A stretch of 7,505 nt of DNA from Eubacteriales Family XIII. Incertae Sedis bacterium (GTDB taxonomy: Bacteria > Bacillota_A > Clostridia > Peptostreptococcales > Anaerovoracaceae), in NCBI GenBank assembly GCA_031278145.1, contig JAITLA010000218.1:1-7505 (forward strand), in the 5' to 3' direction. Under the pieces are notes generated by a model. It was not told the origin of the DNA. It saw only the letters and a list, made by a program, of their open reading frames with translations, and did not search any database. This document shows, in pieces, positions 6,634 through 7,505 of this stretch. The position numbers were made by a program, and so were the translations under genes. How positions within the stretch are numbered: position 1 is the stretch's first letter; the number at the start of each line of letters is the position of its first letter.

Positions 6634-6637
6634 CTCC
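6634..6637 (-). promoter_or_regulatory. Shine-Dalgarno that decides the ftsK start
   Basis: GGAG on the minus strand lies 6 nt before the ATG at 6627. It directly abuts the alternative ATG at 6633, leaving no room for a ribosome to use that codon efficiently. It lies in the 42-nt gap after uppP; no terminator was seen in that gap, consistent with co-transcription. Confidence 0.65.
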
Positions 6638-6669
6638 GAACGCGGCAAGCGTCCCGCGGCGTCTGCCGG

Positions 6670-7503
6670 CTACAAAAACAACGCATACGCGATCACCGCC
6701 GCGCCGAGCGCCCAGGTATAGAAGGAAAAACAGCGAAGCCTCCCGAGCGAAACGACGCGGATCATGGCCTTGATCGCGAAGAATCCGGACAGCATGGCAA
6801 CGGCGACGCCCGCGCCGAGGGACGGCAGCGTCGCGCCGGCCGCGCCGGCCGCGAAGGCCTCCGGCGCCTCGAGGAGGATCGCGCCGATCACGGACGGTAT
6901 CGAGATCAGGAAGGCGAAGCGCACCGCGAGCTCCCTTTTCATGCCGGAGGCCAGCCCGCCCGTGATCGTGGCGCCCGACCGCGAAATGCCGGGACACAGG
7001 GCAATCGACTGCATCACGCCGACGAAAAAGGCGTGGGCAAAGCGCAGATCGGGCAAATCCCGCGCGCCGCGCGCCATGCGCTCCGATACGAACATCATGC
7101 TCCCCGTGATCAAAAGGCCCGCGCCGACGGCGACGAGCGAGCCGTAAAGCTCCGAAAAAAGATCCCGCAAAAACAGGCCGACGAGCGCGGTCGGCACCGT
7201 CGCGACGAGGATCATGAAGCCCAGGCGCCGGGTTTCGTTCGCGTTCACGCGCGGACCCCGGCCCGCGAAGAGGTCCGCAAACACGGCGCCGAGCTCGCGC
7301 AGGAGCGCCCATATCTCCTTATGATATACGAAGAATATCGAAAACAGCGTGCCCAGATGCAACAGCGCCGCGAAGAACAAGACCCGGTCCTCGTCGATCC
7401 CGAAGAAATATTCGAGCAGGGCCAGATGCCCGGAGCTGCTGATCGGCAAAAATTCCGACAGGCCCTGCGCGAGGCCCAGTACGACGGACTCCAAAAATGT
7501 CAT
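6670..7503 (-). CDS. uppP: Undecaprenyl-diphosphate phosphatase (BacA/UppP family)
   Basis: This polytopic membrane enzyme dephosphorylates undecaprenyl pyrophosphate to the monophosphate lipid carrier, which is reused for peptidoglycan and other wall polymers. Overexpression of this family is known to give bacitracin resistance. The 277-aa protein is typical in length and mostly hydrophobic. The first signature is QGLSEFLPISSSGH (13-26), containing the acidic/polar pair Q13 and E17, the Ser cluster and H26. The second is PGISRSGAT (171-179), with the catalytic arginine R175. These re-entrant loops form the active site in BacA structures. The N-terminus, MTFLESVVLGLAQG, fits the family start, and only 2 nt remain upstream, so the promoter and ribosome binding site cannot be seen. 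The TAG stop lies 42 nt before ftsK. Position 13 is Gln where E. coli has Glu; the family motif (E/Q)xxxE allows this. Confidence 0.96.
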   Translation of the reverse strand: MTFLESVVLGLAQGLSEFLPISSSGHLALLEYFFGIDEDRVLFFAALLHLGTLFSIFFVYHKEIWALLRELGAVFADLFAGRGPRVNANETRRLGFMILVATVPTALVGLFLRDLFSELYGSLVAVGAGLLITGSMMFVSERMARGARDLPDLRFAHAFFVGVMQSIALCPGISRSGATITGGLASGMKRELAVRFAFLISIPSVIGAILLEAPEAFAAGAAGATLPSLGAGVAVAMLSGFFAIKAMIRVVSLGRLRCFSFYTWALGAAVIAYALFL

Positions 7504-7505
7504 AT

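Noticed and set aside
6620..7312. A 230-codon minus-strand open frame overlapping uppP
   Set aside because: Arg-rich shadow of uppP in another frame, without membrane segments or family motifs.
1..7505. Mobile elements, CRISPR repeats, tRNA/rRNA genes, riboswitches, defence or biosynthetic cargo
   Set aside because: Looked for on both strands and not seen. The coding capacity is filled by six conserved housekeeping genes in one direction, leaving only short gaps.

Overview
This window looks like a piece of chromosome from a high-GC member of the Bacillota, most likely a Clostridia-type lineage (inference). It is GC-rich throughout except for one AT-rich intergenic patch. The gene order ftsK/spoIIIE - rimO - pgsA - cinA - recA is a familiar conserved block in that phylum. 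The recA promoter carries a Gram-positive-type LexA (SOS) box. Actinobacteria have a related ftsK-pgsA-cinA-recA neighbourhood and a similar LexA box, so they are not fully excluded. However, direct cinA-recA adjacency, with no clgR-like gene between, fits Bacillota better.

All genes lie on the minus strand, so the biological order runs from the right end to the left. From 7503 down to 863 there are five tightly packed genes: uppP (undecaprenyl-diphosphate phosphatase), ftsK/spoIIIE (DNA translocase), rimO (ribosomal protein S12 methylthiotransferase), pgsA (phosphatidylglycerolphosphate synthase) and cinA (MoCF-like plus NMN-deamidase-like protein). The gaps are 42 nt, a 4-nt ATGA overlap, 56 nt and 16 nt. 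No strong terminator or promoter was seen between them, so they probably form one operon of envelope, division and translation housekeeping genes. uppP begins 2 nt from the right edge, so its upstream signals are outside the window.

A 239-bp intergenic region (624-862) separates cinA from recA. It contains a near-consensus sigma-A promoter (TTGACC-17-TATGAT, 661-689), followed by the LexA box (641-654) and a strong Shine-Dalgarno. It also holds a probable second, distal promoter (744-772) overlapped by a perfect inverted repeat (742-760), and a GAAAA/TTTTC half-site cluster (701-718). recA therefore appears to have its own SOS-controlled transcription unit, possibly supplemented by read-through from cinA. 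recA is cut by the left edge after 207 codons, just inside the L2 DNA-binding loop.

I found no mobile element, CRISPR array, tRNA, rRNA, defence system or other accessory cargo. No gene-free stretch exceeds 300 bases. The coding content is ordinary; the regulatory region of recA is the most informative non-coding part. I see no credible evidence for an undescribed system.
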